Below, piece by piece: positions 35,575 to 46,972 of a stretch of 64,000 nucleotides of DNA. The stretch is taken from the NCBI RefSeq assembly GCF_001298445.1, contig NZ_CP012036.1:1035091-1099090 (forward strand), written 5' to 3'. Within the stretch, counting starts at the first letter, position 1, and each line of letters starts with the position of its first letter. Both the position numbers and the translations under genes were made by a program. The DNA is from Nostoc piscinale CENA21 (GTDB lineage: Bacteria; Cyanobacteriota; Cyanobacteriia; Cyanobacteriales; Nostocaceae). Below the pieces are notes generated by a model. The model saw nothing but the letters and a program-made list of their open reading frames with translations. It made no database searches and was not told the DNA's origin.

Positions 35575-36129
35575 TTGGAGAAACTCTTAAAAATTTCAAA
35601 AATTATTGATACTTGTACTGAATTTATCGGTCGATTTACCAGTTGGCTGGTGCTAGTCATGGTCATACTGGGAGTATGGAACGTTGTCGGGCGATACTTG
35701 GGGCGATTTATTGGCAGTAACCTGACATCCAACGCTTATATCGAAGCCCAGTGGTATATTTTTGATTTAGTTTTTTTGCTGGGCGCAGCTTACACCCTGA
35801 AGCACAACGAACACGTCCGCGTAGATATTTTTTATAGTAATTGGCAACGTCGGCGCAAAGCCTTAGCAGACTTGGTGGGGACAGTATTTTTTTTGATTCC
35901 CTTCTGCGTGATGGTAATCATTTTTTCCTGGGATACCATCATTGCTTCTTGGCAAATTCAGGAAAATTCTCCTGATCCTGGTGGTTTACCCCGCTACCCA
36001 ATCAAAGCCATGATTATTGTCTCCTTTGTATTGCTGATTTTTCAGGGAATTTCCCAAGCAATTAAAAACTGGGCAATTATCCAAGGCAGACTAGCAGCAG
36101 AGGAGGAACAACGTGACACTGGCTTATGA
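35575..36129 (+). CDS. TRAP transporter small permease (DctQ family)
   Basis: 184 residues, four hydrophobic helices (FTSWLVLVMVILGVWNVVGR first) and the conserved WYIFDLVFLLGAAYTLKHNE near the middle, typical of DctQ. Start is TTG with GAGGT 10 bases upstream. The 3' end overlaps the large permease gene by 17 bases. It forms a membrane complex with DctM and takes substrate from a periplasmic DctP protein. Confidence 0.88.
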   Translation: MEKLLKISKIIDTCTEFIGRFTSWLVLVMVILGVWNVVGRYLGRFIGSNLTSNAYIEAQWYIFDLVFLLGAAYTLKHNEHVRVDIFYSNWQRRRKALADLVGTVFFLIPFCVMVIIFSWDTIIASWQIQENSPDPGGLPRYPIKAMIIVSFVLLIFQGISQAIKNWAIIQGRLAAEEEQRDTGL

Positions 36130-37450
36130 ATGGCTGGGGCCGCTGATGTTTGCGGGTGCTTTGGTCTTGTTATCTCTGGGATATCCCGTAGCATTTTCCC
36201 TGGGTGGTGTAGCTATTGTCTTTGGTTTATTGGGCATTAGTTTGGCTGTGTTTGACCCCATATTTCTCACCGCTATGCCCCAGCGAATTTTCGGGATTAT
36301 GGCTAATTACACCCTATTAGCTATTCCTTACTTTATTTTTCTAGGCTCAATGCTGGAGAAATCTGGCATCGCGGAACGGCTGTTAGAAACAATGGGGATT
36401 TTGTTGGGACGGTTGCGTGGTGGACTGGCCTTAGCAGTGGTATTGGTGGGAGCATTACTGGCTGCAACTACTGGTGTTGTAGCAGCCACAGTGGTAGCGA
36501 TGGGTTTAATTTCTCTGCCAATTATGCTGCGCTATGGTTACAACAAACAATTAGCCACGGGTGTGATTGCAGCTTCAGGAACTCTAGGGCAAATTATTCC
36601 GCCGAGTGTGGTTTTGGTAGTCTTAGGCGACCAACTTGGTGTGTCTGTAGGTGATTTGTTTATTGGTTCGGTGATTCCCGGCTTGATGATGGCTAGTGCC
36701 TTTGGCCTGCATGTGCTAATTGTGGCATTTTTGAAACCAGATGCCGCGCCAGCTTTGCCTGCGGAAGTTCGAGAAATTGGCGGTAAAGCCTTGGGGACAA
36801 GGGTCATTCAGGTGATGTTGCCGCCTTTGGTAGTAATTTTACTTGTGTTGGGTAGTATATTTTTTGGCATTGCTACCCCCACAGAAGCAGGTGCTGTTGG
36901 TTGTGTAGGTGCGATCGCTTTAGCAGCAGCTAACGGTCAACTAACTTTAACATCTCTGCGTCAAGTATGTGATACTACTTTGCGAATCACCAGTATGGTG
37001 ATTTTCATTTTGTTTGGTTCGACAGCTTTCAGCTTAGTATTCCGAGGATTAAATGGCGATCAATTTATGTTTGATGTCCTCGCCAATCTTCCTGGTGGTA
37101 AAGTCGGCTTTTTAGCCGTTAGTATGATTGTGGTGTTTATTCTCGGTTTCTTTATCGACTTTTTTGAAATTGCCTTTATTGTCATACCCTTATTTGTACC
37201 TGTTGCCCAGCGATTAGGCATCGATTTAGTTTGGTATGGTGTAGTATTAGGGGCGAATCTACAAACTTCCTTTTTAACACCACCTTTTGGCTTTGCTTTG
37301 TTTTATCTGCGTGGTGTTGCACCTCCAGAAGTCACCACATCTGATATTTATCGCGGTGTCATACCGTTTATTCTGCTGCAATTATTAGTTGTGTTGTTAA
37401 TTATTGTCTTCCCGCAGATTGTCAGTTTCTTACCTTCTTTGGGAAGTTAA
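36113..37450 (+). CDS. TRAP transporter large permease (DctM family)
   Basis: 445 residues with about 12 hydrophobic segments. Typical stretches are FGIMANYTLLAIPYFIFLGS, SGTLGQIIPPSVVLVVLGDQ, PTEAGAVGCVGAIALA and NLQTSFLTPPFGFALFYLRG. GTG start with GAGGAGG about 8 bases upstream, inside the dctQ end. It carries out Na+-driven uptake. With the 2-oxo-acid-type binding protein encoded at 45767 it would import pyruvate-like monocarboxylates. In Anabaena 7120, from memory, a pyruvate TRAP system is encoded by two rightward permease genes and a leftward binding-protein gene, which is the order seen here apart from the kinases between them. Confidence 0.9.
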   Translation: MTLAYEWLGPLMFAGALVLLSLGYPVAFSLGGVAIVFGLLGISLAVFDPIFLTAMPQRIFGIMANYTLLAIPYFIFLGSMLEKSGIAERLLETMGILLGRLRGGLALAVVLVGALLAATTGVVAATVVAMGLISLPIMLRYGYNKQLATGVIAASGTLGQIIPPSVVLVVLGDQLGVSVGDLFIGSVIPGLMMASAFGLHVLIVAFLKPDAAPALPAEVREIGGKALGTRVIQVMLPPLVVILLVLGSIFFGIATPTEAGAVGCVGAIALAAANGQLTLTSLRQVCDTTLRITSMVIFILFGSTAFSLVFRGLNGDQFMFDVLANLPGGKVGFLAVSMIVVFILGFFIDFFEIAFIVIPLFVPVAQRLGIDLVWYGVVLGANLQTSFLTPPFGFALFYLRGVAPPEVTTSDIYRGVIPFILLQLLVVLLIIVFPQIVSFLPSLGS

Positions 37451-37474
37451 CTGCCCTTCTGCCTCCTACTATAT

Positions 37475-39467
37475 CTAAGATTTAGCCACACGCTCTTGCT
37501 GTCTAGATTCCTGTACCAAAATGCTGTGTAAGGTTTGCAATAACTCCTTAGTTGTATAAGGCTTAGGAATAAACTTTTTCACACCAGATAACGTGGTTAA
37601 TTTACTACTAGCTGTCAAACCACTAACAGCAATCACCTTGACTTGAGAGTTCATTTTTTGCAAAGTGCTAATAGCGGTAGCACCATCCATTGAAGGCATC
37701 ATCATATCCATCAACACCAAGCTAATTTCGTCTTCGTGTTGGGCATAAAGAGCGATCGCTTCAACACCATTAGTAGCGGTTAATACTCTGTAGTTGTAGG
37801 TTTCTAAGGAAATTTTGGTAGTTTCTAAAATTCCACTTTCATCATCAACTACTAAAATTAATTCTCCGTTACCTTTCAATAAATCTAAGTCTTCCTCCAG
37901 GAGTGGATTTGCTACCTCCACGGCTGGTAAGAAAATTTTAAATTCTGTACCCTTACCAACTTGACTACAAACATTCACAAAACCACCATGACTTTGAATG
38001 ATACCTCTCACAGTAGATAAACCTAATCCAGTGCCTTTTCCAATTTCTTTGGTTGTGAAAAACGGCTCAAAAATTCTATCAATAATCTCTGGTGGCATCC
38101 CCACACCTGTGTCTGCAATCTTCACCACAATATAAGCGCCAACCCGCGCATCTAAATTCATCCGCGCATACTGTTCATCTACTAAAAGATTTTCGGCTGA
38201 AATTTTGATAATACCGCCTATAGGCATGGCATCACGAGCGTTAACTACTAAATTCATCAGCAGTTGATGGAGGTGGGTGGCATCTCCAATTACAGCCCAA
38301 AGTCCGGGCTGAATATGAGTGATTAATTCAATGGATTTGGGAAAAGTCTCTTGGACAATTTGTTGAATTTCTGAACATAAATGACTAACTTGGACAATGG
38401 TACGCTGACCATCTACTCCCCGTGCAAATTGTAAAACTTGCTTAACTAAAGCTGCACCGCGCTTAGAATTAGCTTCGATGGTTTGTAACATTTTTTTGAT
38501 TGCGCTCATTAGTATTGGGCAGTTTGAGTTGTAGTAATTGCGCTGCTGTCAAAATCGGTGTCAAAATATTATTCAAATCGTGAGCTATACCACTAGCTAA
38601 TGTGCCGATGCTTTCTAAACGTTGAGCGCGGAGAATTTGACTTTCTAAATGTTTTTTTTCGGTAATATCAGTATTAACAGTCAAAATTGATTTAGGTTGG
38701 TTATGGCGATCGCACATTAATGTCCAACGACTGGCCACAATCACATTTTGTCCTTGTTTGTTAACTTGGTTTAATTCTCCTTGCCAAAAGCCAGACTCAG
38801 CTATACTTGCATAAATGTTTTGGACTTGTGCTAAAGTTTCTGGTGAGTATAAAATCTGATTGACATTCTCCCCGATGACTTCAGTAGCTTGCCAGCCATA
38901 CAAATTTTCCGCACCTTTGTTCCAAAAACAAATTTGATTATTAAAATCTTTGACGACTATTGCATCGCTAGTTACATCTAATAAAGCCGCTTGTTCGCGG
39001 ATTTTTTCTTCAACTTGCAAACGTTCCGCAATTTCGGCTTCCAAACGCAAATTCTGCTCTTGTAGTGTTTTGGTGAGAGTGCGTAACTTGAGATGCAATT
39101 GAATTCTCGCCAAAACTTCTTGGTGCTGGAGTGGTTTGGTGAGGTAATCAACTGCACCCAGTTCAAAGCCTTTGACTTTATCAACAGTTTCCGAAAGTGC
39201 TGTCATGAAAATTACAGGAACATCTTGGGTTAATTCCTTGGCTTTCAGACGACGACAAGTTTCAAAACCGTCAATTCCCGGCATGAGGATATCTAACAAA
39301 ATTAAGTCAGGCTTACCATATTCTGCTATGGCGATCGCACTTTCACCATCCTCTGCGATTAATACTGTAAATCCAGCCGTGCCTAAAAAATCAAACAACA
39401 TTTCTAAATTGGTAGGAGTGTCATCAACAATTAAAATGACACCGGATTTAGTAAAATCATTTTTCAT
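37475..39467 (-). CDS. Hybrid histidine kinase REC-PAS-HisKA-HATPase-REC (frameshift in an A7 run)
   Basis: An ATG at 39467 overlaps the stop of the larger kinase (ATGA), so the two are translationally coupled. Domains: receiver (about 10-125: ILIVDDTPTN, DLILLDILMPGIDG, K), coiled coil, PAS (AALLDVTSDAIVVKDFNNQI), then HisKA GIAHDLNNILTPIL. The frame stops after NERNQKNV because of the A7 run 38491-38497. With A6 it continues NERNQKMLQTIEANSKRGAA into HATPase (DTGVGM, GKGTGLGLS) and a second receiver (LVLMDMMMPSMDGA, FIPKPY). About 660 residues reconstructed. It lies between TRAP permease and binding-protein genes, so a role in sensing the same substrate is plausible. Confidence 0.83.
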
Positions 39468-42400
39468 AAAGCCTCAGAATACTTTTGGAGAAACTCCAAG
39501 ATTTGTTTCCCTTTAAAACCTTTAGCCAGTTGATATAAACGAGTAGCAAAAGGTTGTAACTCCTCACTTTGTTCTTGTAGTTTTTGCGTTCTTTCAGCAA
39601 TACTTCTTAAGTCACCCCGCATAGCTAAATCTAGCAAAATCTTCAGTTCATCTGCTGAGGGATGCACAATCGAAGCCTGAGATGTCAAGTGTAAAGGATA
39701 AATTGAAATTTTTTTGTTCATCCTTCATCTTTCTTACCTTGTCTTCATATACCCATGCCAATTTTAAGTGAACTTGTAACTTTTCTAAAAGTTCAGATTT
39801 TTGGATGGGTTTTGCGAGAAAGTTATCACACCCAACTTTTCTGCTTTCTTGTTGATTAAACTCAAACACACTAGCCGAGACTGCAATGACTACTACTTCT
39901 TTAAAGTTTGGTAACAATCGCAAGCGACGGGTAGCTTCAAAACCATCCATTCCTGTCATTACTAAATCCATAAAAATCAAGTCTGGTTGAAAATTAGGGA
40001 TTTTATTTAGACAGTCTAAACCATCACTTGCTTCCAAAATTTCAAAACCTAAAGGCTCTAAAATATTGACTAAAACTGAGCGATTTTCCCATTTATCATC
40101 GACAATTAAAATTTTGCGTTTAGAGCCAGTAAAACCAATAATATTAGATTGCTCACTATCAAAATTTAACTGTTGCTCAACTTCTGGTAATTCTAAATCT
40201 AACCAAAAAACACTGCCTTTACCTAGTTCACTTTTGACACATAATTCGCCACCCATCATCTGAGCCAGTTGACGGCTAATTGATAAGCCTAACCCAGTTC
40301 CTTCCGTCTTCAAACTATCCTCACCCACCTGTTTGAATGGCAGGAATATTTCTTCTAATTGCTCATGAGCAATACCAATTCCTGTATCTTCTACTAAAAA
40401 GCGAATTTTTGGTGTTGGAGATTGGCTAGTAAGTTCTTCTCCATTTAATATCCAGTCTCCGTCCTGGGTTACATAACCTACTTTAAAATTTATCCTACCT
40501 TTTTTTGTAAACTTAACAGCATTACTTAATAAATTGATTAAAACTTGCCGTAATCGTTTTTCATCACCCCGAATTAGTTTGGGTAAATAACCAAGAGGCT
40601 GATAAACTAAGGAGATACTTTTAATTTCTGCCCGCAGCCGACAAATTTCTGCTATACCTTCTAAAAAAGCGGAAAAATTAAATTCCTTAAACTCTAGCTC
40701 CATTTTCCGAGCTTCAATTTTAGAAATATCTAAAATATCATTAATCAGTGTTAAGAGATGTTCACCACACTGATGAATAATATTTACACCATTTCTTTGT
40801 TGACTACTCAAAGAAGTATCTGTTTGAAATATTTGCGTGTAACCCAAAATTCCATTTAAAGGTGTCCGCAATTCGTGACTCATATTAGCCAAAAATTCAC
40901 TCTTGGCGCAGTTAGCAGCTGCGGCTGCTTCTTCGGCTCTTTGGCGCTCGTGAATTTCTTGTTGTAATTGGAAATTTTTAGCTTGTAATTCCAAAGTACG
41001 TTCTTTAACTTTTGTTTCTAAAGTCCGATTATATTCTTCTAAATCATGATAAAGATGGGCATTTTCTAAAGAAATTGCTGCTTGTGATGATAAAAGTTGT
41101 AAAACTTCTAATCGTTCTGGTGTAAATGCTCCAGCAATCAATTTATTTTCTATGTAAAGTATACCAACTAACTTGCCTTGATTTACAATTGGGCTACATA
41201 AAATCGATTTTGGTTTGTGTCTAACAATATAGTCATCCGTTGTAAAGATATCTTCACAATTAGCATCATTGATGACAACATTTTCACCAGTACGATACAC
41301 ATAGTTAATAACTGATATTGGTAAATTTTGGCTCACTTCTACAGGACTAGATTGCCGCACATTAATTTCAGTTTGACCAAAACTACCTGATGCTGCAATA
41401 AATAAATTATCTGCCTGATTTAGAATTAAATATCCTGTTTCTGCACCAGCATTCTCTAGCAGACTTTGCATTAATTTAGCAAGTATTTTCTCTAAAACAA
41501 TTTCGCCAGAAAGAGCTTGAGCAGCTTTCATTACTGTTGCTAAATCAAAAGCTTGACTTGTATTGTGATTGCTAGAATTGATGAGTTGATTTTTACCTAA
41601 GTTTGGTGTTTGCCGTTCCGATAGCCGCACGACAATTTGGGGATATCTAACTTCCAAATTTCTCAACTTTGCTATGGCTCCCCAGTTACTATATCCATAG
41701 TAAGCATCAATTAAATAAATCTGGGCTAGCTTATCTCTACCAGTCTCAAAATAAAACTTTGCTGCTAGTTCATTAGCAAGAGCTTCTTCTTGGATATATC
41801 CTTGCTCTTTCGCTGCAATAATGGCTTTGTCATAATGTGCCATTGCTTGCCAGTACTGTCCTAAAATTCGAGCTTTTTCTGCTTCTACAAGCTCATATTT
41901 ATGTTGAAAATTCATTGGCGCATAACTTGCCCATATTTGCATCTTTTGTTGATTATTATTCACTTTATTGAGCAGCAGTTTTTGATGTTCAGATGCGGCT
42001 GATGGATAAATGGCAAGTTGTGCTAAAGAATCGTAAAAATGGAATAAAGGCACATTTAACCATCCTGTGACTCCATCTAAATACTGTTCTGCTTTGCTGG
42101 CATTTTCAACAGCTTGATAAAAATCTCCCAAGAGATAACACAAAATTAATTTATTGAGAAATACATAGTGAATAATTGTCCGCTCATTTGATTGGATGTG
42201 AATTGCTAATAATTCCGCTTCGTTGTAAGCTTCACCAATTAACAGACAAGGGTTTTCCGATAATCCAAGTAAATTCAAAACTGCTTGATGAAAGACTTGG
42301 TGCCATTTTAAAGCAGTTTCTTGATGAATTTGAGCGATCGCCTGACTATATCTTGCCATTTCTTGTTCGAGACTGCTTAACTCTGCACCACTCCAAAAGG

Positions 42401-45400
42401 CGTATTGACACTTATTACTAGCTGAATATCCTGTATGTACTAAATCCCCAGCTTCTAAGCCACTAAAGTAAGCAGCTTCTAAAAGTGGTAAGGTATCTTT
42501 GACATGATGTTTCCAATGAATTATAAAAGTAGCAACTTTAAATAAAACTTGACTTTTTACTTCATAAGTATCTAAATTTTCTAATAAATTTAAGGCTAAT
42601 TGTCCGACTTGATAAGCAGCGTCAATATCTTGGCATAAGCCACTAAAAACTACGCCAAAATCAGCAAAACCACTAGCTGAAAATGGCATATTCCCATATT
42701 GAATAGATAAGTTAACTTGTTTACAAGCCATCAAAATAAATAATTTCGGTGCAGATTGATAAGCAGCAGGTACTAAACTTGCTATTAGCCTCATCGCTGC
42801 TAGTTTGTGAGGATCTGTTATCGTAGGCGAATTAATTAAATCCTTGATTTGTTTCCCTGCTAAATAATTGGTAGTTTCTTGAATAGCTTGCTGGATATCT
42901 AAATCGGTTGGTGCTTGGTTGAGTTTTACTCCCAACATCTCTAAAACTTGTAAACCAAGCTGCACAGCCGCCATTAATTTTCTTTGCACTTCACAACTTT
43001 TGATTCGCAACTCATAAATTTTCACTTTTTCTAGTTGTGTTTTAGCTTGTTGCAGAACGACTCCAGCTAATAATTCCATTTGCTCAAAGTCACCGCTCAG
43101 AAATGCCACTTCTACTGCTTGTTGATGGACATTTAAGGTCAATTCATATTGCTGCTGCCAGCTAGAATTATTCAGAAGGCTTAAACCTATCTTTAAATAG
43201 CCCATAGCAGACTCATAAGCAGCAGTATCTTTTGCTTTTTTTCCAGCTATCAAATTCAGTTCTACTAGTTCATATTTTTCCCAATTTGAGGTGAGCGAAT
43301 CAATGCCATAATTAAGGTGATTGACTAAATAGAAAATATGCTCTTTCTGCTCTTCTGGTGAAATTTTTTGTAAAAGTAACTGACCAATGGTAAAATGAGT
43401 GATTTTTTTCTCACCATCGGGAATTAGTGAATAAGATGCTTGTTGTACACGGTCGTGTAAAAATTTATAGCTAATTTGTATTTCTGCTTGCTGTTCAGTC
43501 AAAACCAAAGGTATTTTATAAGCCGAATCTAAAGGTAAAACCAAGCCTGCTTGTAAAGCTTCCCAAAGTTCTTTGGCTGTTTCTGTCCAAGATTTTTGAT
43601 TCACAATACTCAAAATATCTAAGTTAAATTTATCGCCAATACAAGCAGCTAGTTGTAAAAGTTTTTGGGTTTTCAGAGATAATTTTTGAATTTGATTCAC
43701 CATTAATTCAACGACATTATCGGTAATGGCAATATCTTTTATAGTGTCGATATTCCACTGCCAACAAGCTGTATCAAAATTAAAAAACAATAAGTTTTCT
43801 TGATGGAGAGATTTGAGTAATTGCGTTACAAAAAATGGATTACCTTGGGTTTTATAAAAAACTAAATTAGCTAGTTCTTGAGAATCTTCTGGAAAACTCT
43901 GCAAGGTATCATTAACTAATTGTTGAACATGACTAATATTCAATGGCTGAAGTACAATCTTATTGAAATTTACACCCTTTTTCTGGATTTCTGCAAGAGT
44001 TAATATTAATGGATGAATTGAATTGACTTCATGATCACGATATGCCCCCATGAGGAATAAATACTTACTCTCAATATTACTGATGAGTAGTTGAATTAAC
44101 TTCAGAGATGCTACATCCGCCCATTGCAAATCATCTAGAAAAATTACTAAAGGATGTTCTGCTTGGGAAAATACATAAATAAATTGTTGAAATAATCGAT
44201 TAAAACGGTTTTGGGCTTCATTAATTCCTAATGATGGGATTTCTGGCTGAGTACCGATAATTTTTTCAATATCAGGAATAACATCAATAATTACTTGACC
44301 ATAAACTCCAACTGCTGATAATATTTTTATCTTCCAGTTTGTGATTTTTTCAGGACTTTCTGTTAATATTTGTCGAATTAATTCTTGAAAAGCCTGGATG
44401 AATGCAGCATAGGGTATATGACGTTTATACTGGTCAAATTTTCCGGCAATAAAATAACCACAGTGGCGAATAATTGATTTTGAAAATTCATTAACTAAGG
44501 AAGATTTACCAATTCCCGAATAACCACTAACTAATGTTAACTCGGTGCTTCCTGAACTGACTCGCTCAAAAATACTCATCAATTGAGCAACTTCTGGCTC
44601 ACGTCCATAAAGTTTTTGCGGAATCAGAAATTGACTGTTTAAATCAAGTTGACCGATAACCAAATCTGTAATTATACCAGTTGTTTGTAGCTGATTCAAA
44701 CATGATTCTAAATCAGCTTTTAAACCCAAGGCGTTTTGATATCTATCTTCGGCAGTCTTAGCTAATAATTTCATCACAATATTAGATAATGCTGCCGGAA
44801 TTTGTGAATTTAATTCTTGGGGTGATAGCGGAATTTTGGCAATATGAGAATGAATTAATTCTAACGGATCACTTGCTACAAATGGCAGTTTCCCAACTAA
44901 CATTTGATAAAGTGTGACACCTAAAGAATAAAAATCAGTGCGATAGTCTATTAAGCGGTTCATTCTCCCTGTTTGTTCGGGTGACAGATAAGCCAGACTA
45001 CCTTCTAGTAAATTGATGTGATTTGTTGTTGGATTTTCGCTCTGTAAGCGTGATGCAATACTAAAATCGATAATTTTGATTTTATTAGTGTTGGGGTCGA
45101 TTAAAATATTATGGGGTTGAATATCTTTATGAATAATATTATTTTGATGTAACTGAGCTAATGTTGAGGCTAATTGAATTGCAATTTGTAAAATTTTAGT
45201 TAATTCTAAATTATGTGTGTTAATAAAATCATGTAGTGTTTCTCCTGGAAAGTCTTCTAAAATCAGTGCGATTTTATTTTGTGTACTTTCTAAGGCGAGA
45301 GGTTGAATGACTCCTTCTATTGGTAAAGATTGCAGTATTTGATACTCGTATTTCAGGCGAGTTATTTGTTCGATTGTGGGATACTCAGTTTTAAGAGTTT

Positions 45401-45509
45401 TAATAATTACCGATATTTGCGTTGATTCTTGGTAAGCGCGATAAATACAGGTATTAGTATTATCGTCAAGAAGGTGAATGAGGCTGTAATCGGTAAGAAT
45501 AATACTCAT
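39464..45509 (-). CDS. Giant Ser/Thr kinase-AAA-GAF-hybrid histidine kinase (frameshift in an A7 run)
   Basis: About 2010 residues when reconstructed. Order: Ser/Thr kinase (about 10-270; HKDIQPHN catalytic loop, DFS in place of DFG), AAA/STAND ATPase (Walker A SGYSGIGKSS near 330, Walker B VIFLDDLQWAD), a long helical TPR-like part (about 700-1320), GAF (1370-1520), HisKA (FLANMSHELRTPLNGILGYT), HATPase (DTGIGIA, GTGLGLS) and receiver (from about 1799: LIVDDKWENR, DLIFMDLVMTGMDG). At A7 39709-39715 the frame shifts. With A6 it continues DEQKISIYPLHL and then LLDLAMRGDLRSIAERTQKL, the usual tail of this family. Such 'trifunctional' kinases abound in Nostocales, ligands mostly unknown. Confidence 0.88.
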
Positions 45510-45766
45510 GTTTACCTTTGAAGGCAGGAGTTAGAGGGGAGGAGGTAGGAGGAAAACTGACCCCTAACTCCTACTATGACCGAGATGAGGGATTTGCAAC
45601 GGACGTATTTTTTCTCGCGCTACTTTTATCGATGGTAATACAAATCAACTAATTTGATGGATGTTTTTTTGTGCGATCGCCATTCTTAAATCAACATTCC
45701 CAAACAAGCAAGCTCAACATTAAATTTATATTCCCACACAAACTACAGCAGTGTGGGGAAATTATA

Positions 45767-46876
45767 TTACTTGTTATTACTAGCAGTGACAAAGTTGGCG
45801 TAGCTTAATTCATTCACCCGATTCCAGTTATAAATTTGTTGGCGAAAGTTTTTCCACTGTTCATAAACTTGTTTAAAGTTAGTATCTTTACTGGCATTTT
45901 CTTCATATATCTCAATGGCAATTTGTTGTGCTGCTTGTAAAATTTCCTGACTATAGGGAGTGAGTTGCGTACCACCAGCAATCAATCTAGAAAGTGCTGC
46001 ACCATTCAACGCATCGTACTCTGTCAGCATATTCATGTTGGCTTCTAAAGTAGCGGCTTTTAAAATTTGTTGATATTCTTGGGGTAATTTGTTCCAAGCA
46101 TTCAAATTAACTAACACATCCAAAGATGGCCCTGGTTCCCACCAACCAGGATAGTAATAATATTTTGCAGCTTTATTTAAACCGAGTTTTTCATCATCGT
46201 AAGGGCCTACCCATTCAGCCGCGTCAATTGCACCCCGGTCAAGTGACAAATAAATTTCGCCTCCAGGTAAAACTTGCACATTCACACCCAAACGCGACAT
46301 TACCTGTCCACCTAATCCCGGAATTCGCATTTTTAAACCTTTGAGGTCGGTGACAGTTTTAATTTCTTTTTTAAACCAGCCTCCCATCTGCGCCCCAGTG
46401 TTACCTGCGGGAAAATTAATGATGTTGAAATTGGCGTAAACTTTCTGAATTGCCTCTAAACCGCCGCCATGATATAACCAAGCGTTTTGCTGTTGGGCGT
46501 TTAAACCAAAGGGTACAGAGGTGGCGAAAGCTAAAGCCGGACTTTTACCGATGTAATAATAGCTGGATGTATGACCGCATTCTACAGTTCCGGCTTGCAC
46601 AGCATCTAAAACTTGCAATCCTGGGACTAACTCACCAGCTGCAAAGGGGGTAATTGTAAACCGACCGTTAGTCATTTCCTTGACTCGTTGTGAAACTACC
46701 TTGGCACCGATAAAAGTTCCTAAACTTTTAGTCCAACTAGTAGCCATTCGCCAACGGACAGTCGGAAGTCCAGTTTGCAATGTGGGAGATGTACTACTCC
46801 GGTTACAAGCAGTTAGGGTTGCAGCCGTAGCTGTGGCTAAAGCAGCTGTGTTTAAAATCTTTCGGCGTTTCATCAT
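45767..46876 (-). CDS. TRAP-type 2-oxo-acid-binding periplasmic protein (DctP/TakP family)
   Basis: 369 residues. The N-terminus has twin basic residues, a hydrophobic stretch and TLTAC, a lipobox or Tat-type signal. Mature features typical of the TakP/monocarboxylate 2-oxoacid binders are WRMATSWTKSLGTFIGAK, TPFAAGELVPGLQVLDAVQA, GTVECGHTSSYYYIGKSPAL and FNIINFPAGNTGAQMGGWF. It delivers pyruvate-like 2-oxo acids to the DctQM permease encoded at 35575-37450, although 8 kb of kinase genes separate them. It is transcribed leftward toward the kinases, so it could be in the same transcript as they are. Confidence 0.88.
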   Translation of the reverse strand: MMKRRKILNTAALATATAATLTACNRSSTSPTLQTGLPTVRWRMATSWTKSLGTFIGAKVVSQRVKEMTNGRFTITPFAAGELVPGLQVLDAVQAGTVECGHTSSYYYIGKSPALAFATSVPFGLNAQQQNAWLYHGGGLEAIQKVYANFNIINFPAGNTGAQMGGWFKKEIKTVTDLKGLKMRIPGLGGQVMSRLGVNVQVLPGGEIYLSLDRGAIDAAEWVGPYDDEKLGLNKAAKYYYYPGWWEPGPSLDVLVNLNAWNKLPQEYQQILKAATLEANMNMLTEYDALNGAALSRLIAGGTQLTPYSQEILQAAQQIAIEIYEENASKDTNFKQVYEQWKNFRQQIYNWNRVNELSYANFVTASNNK

Positions 46877-46972
46877 GCTTGGTAATGTTAATAATTGACT
46901 ATCAAAATCGCAGTTTTTAAATTTTCACACCTTTGCGATCGCCTACTTCACTTTCTCAACTTAAGCTGTTTT

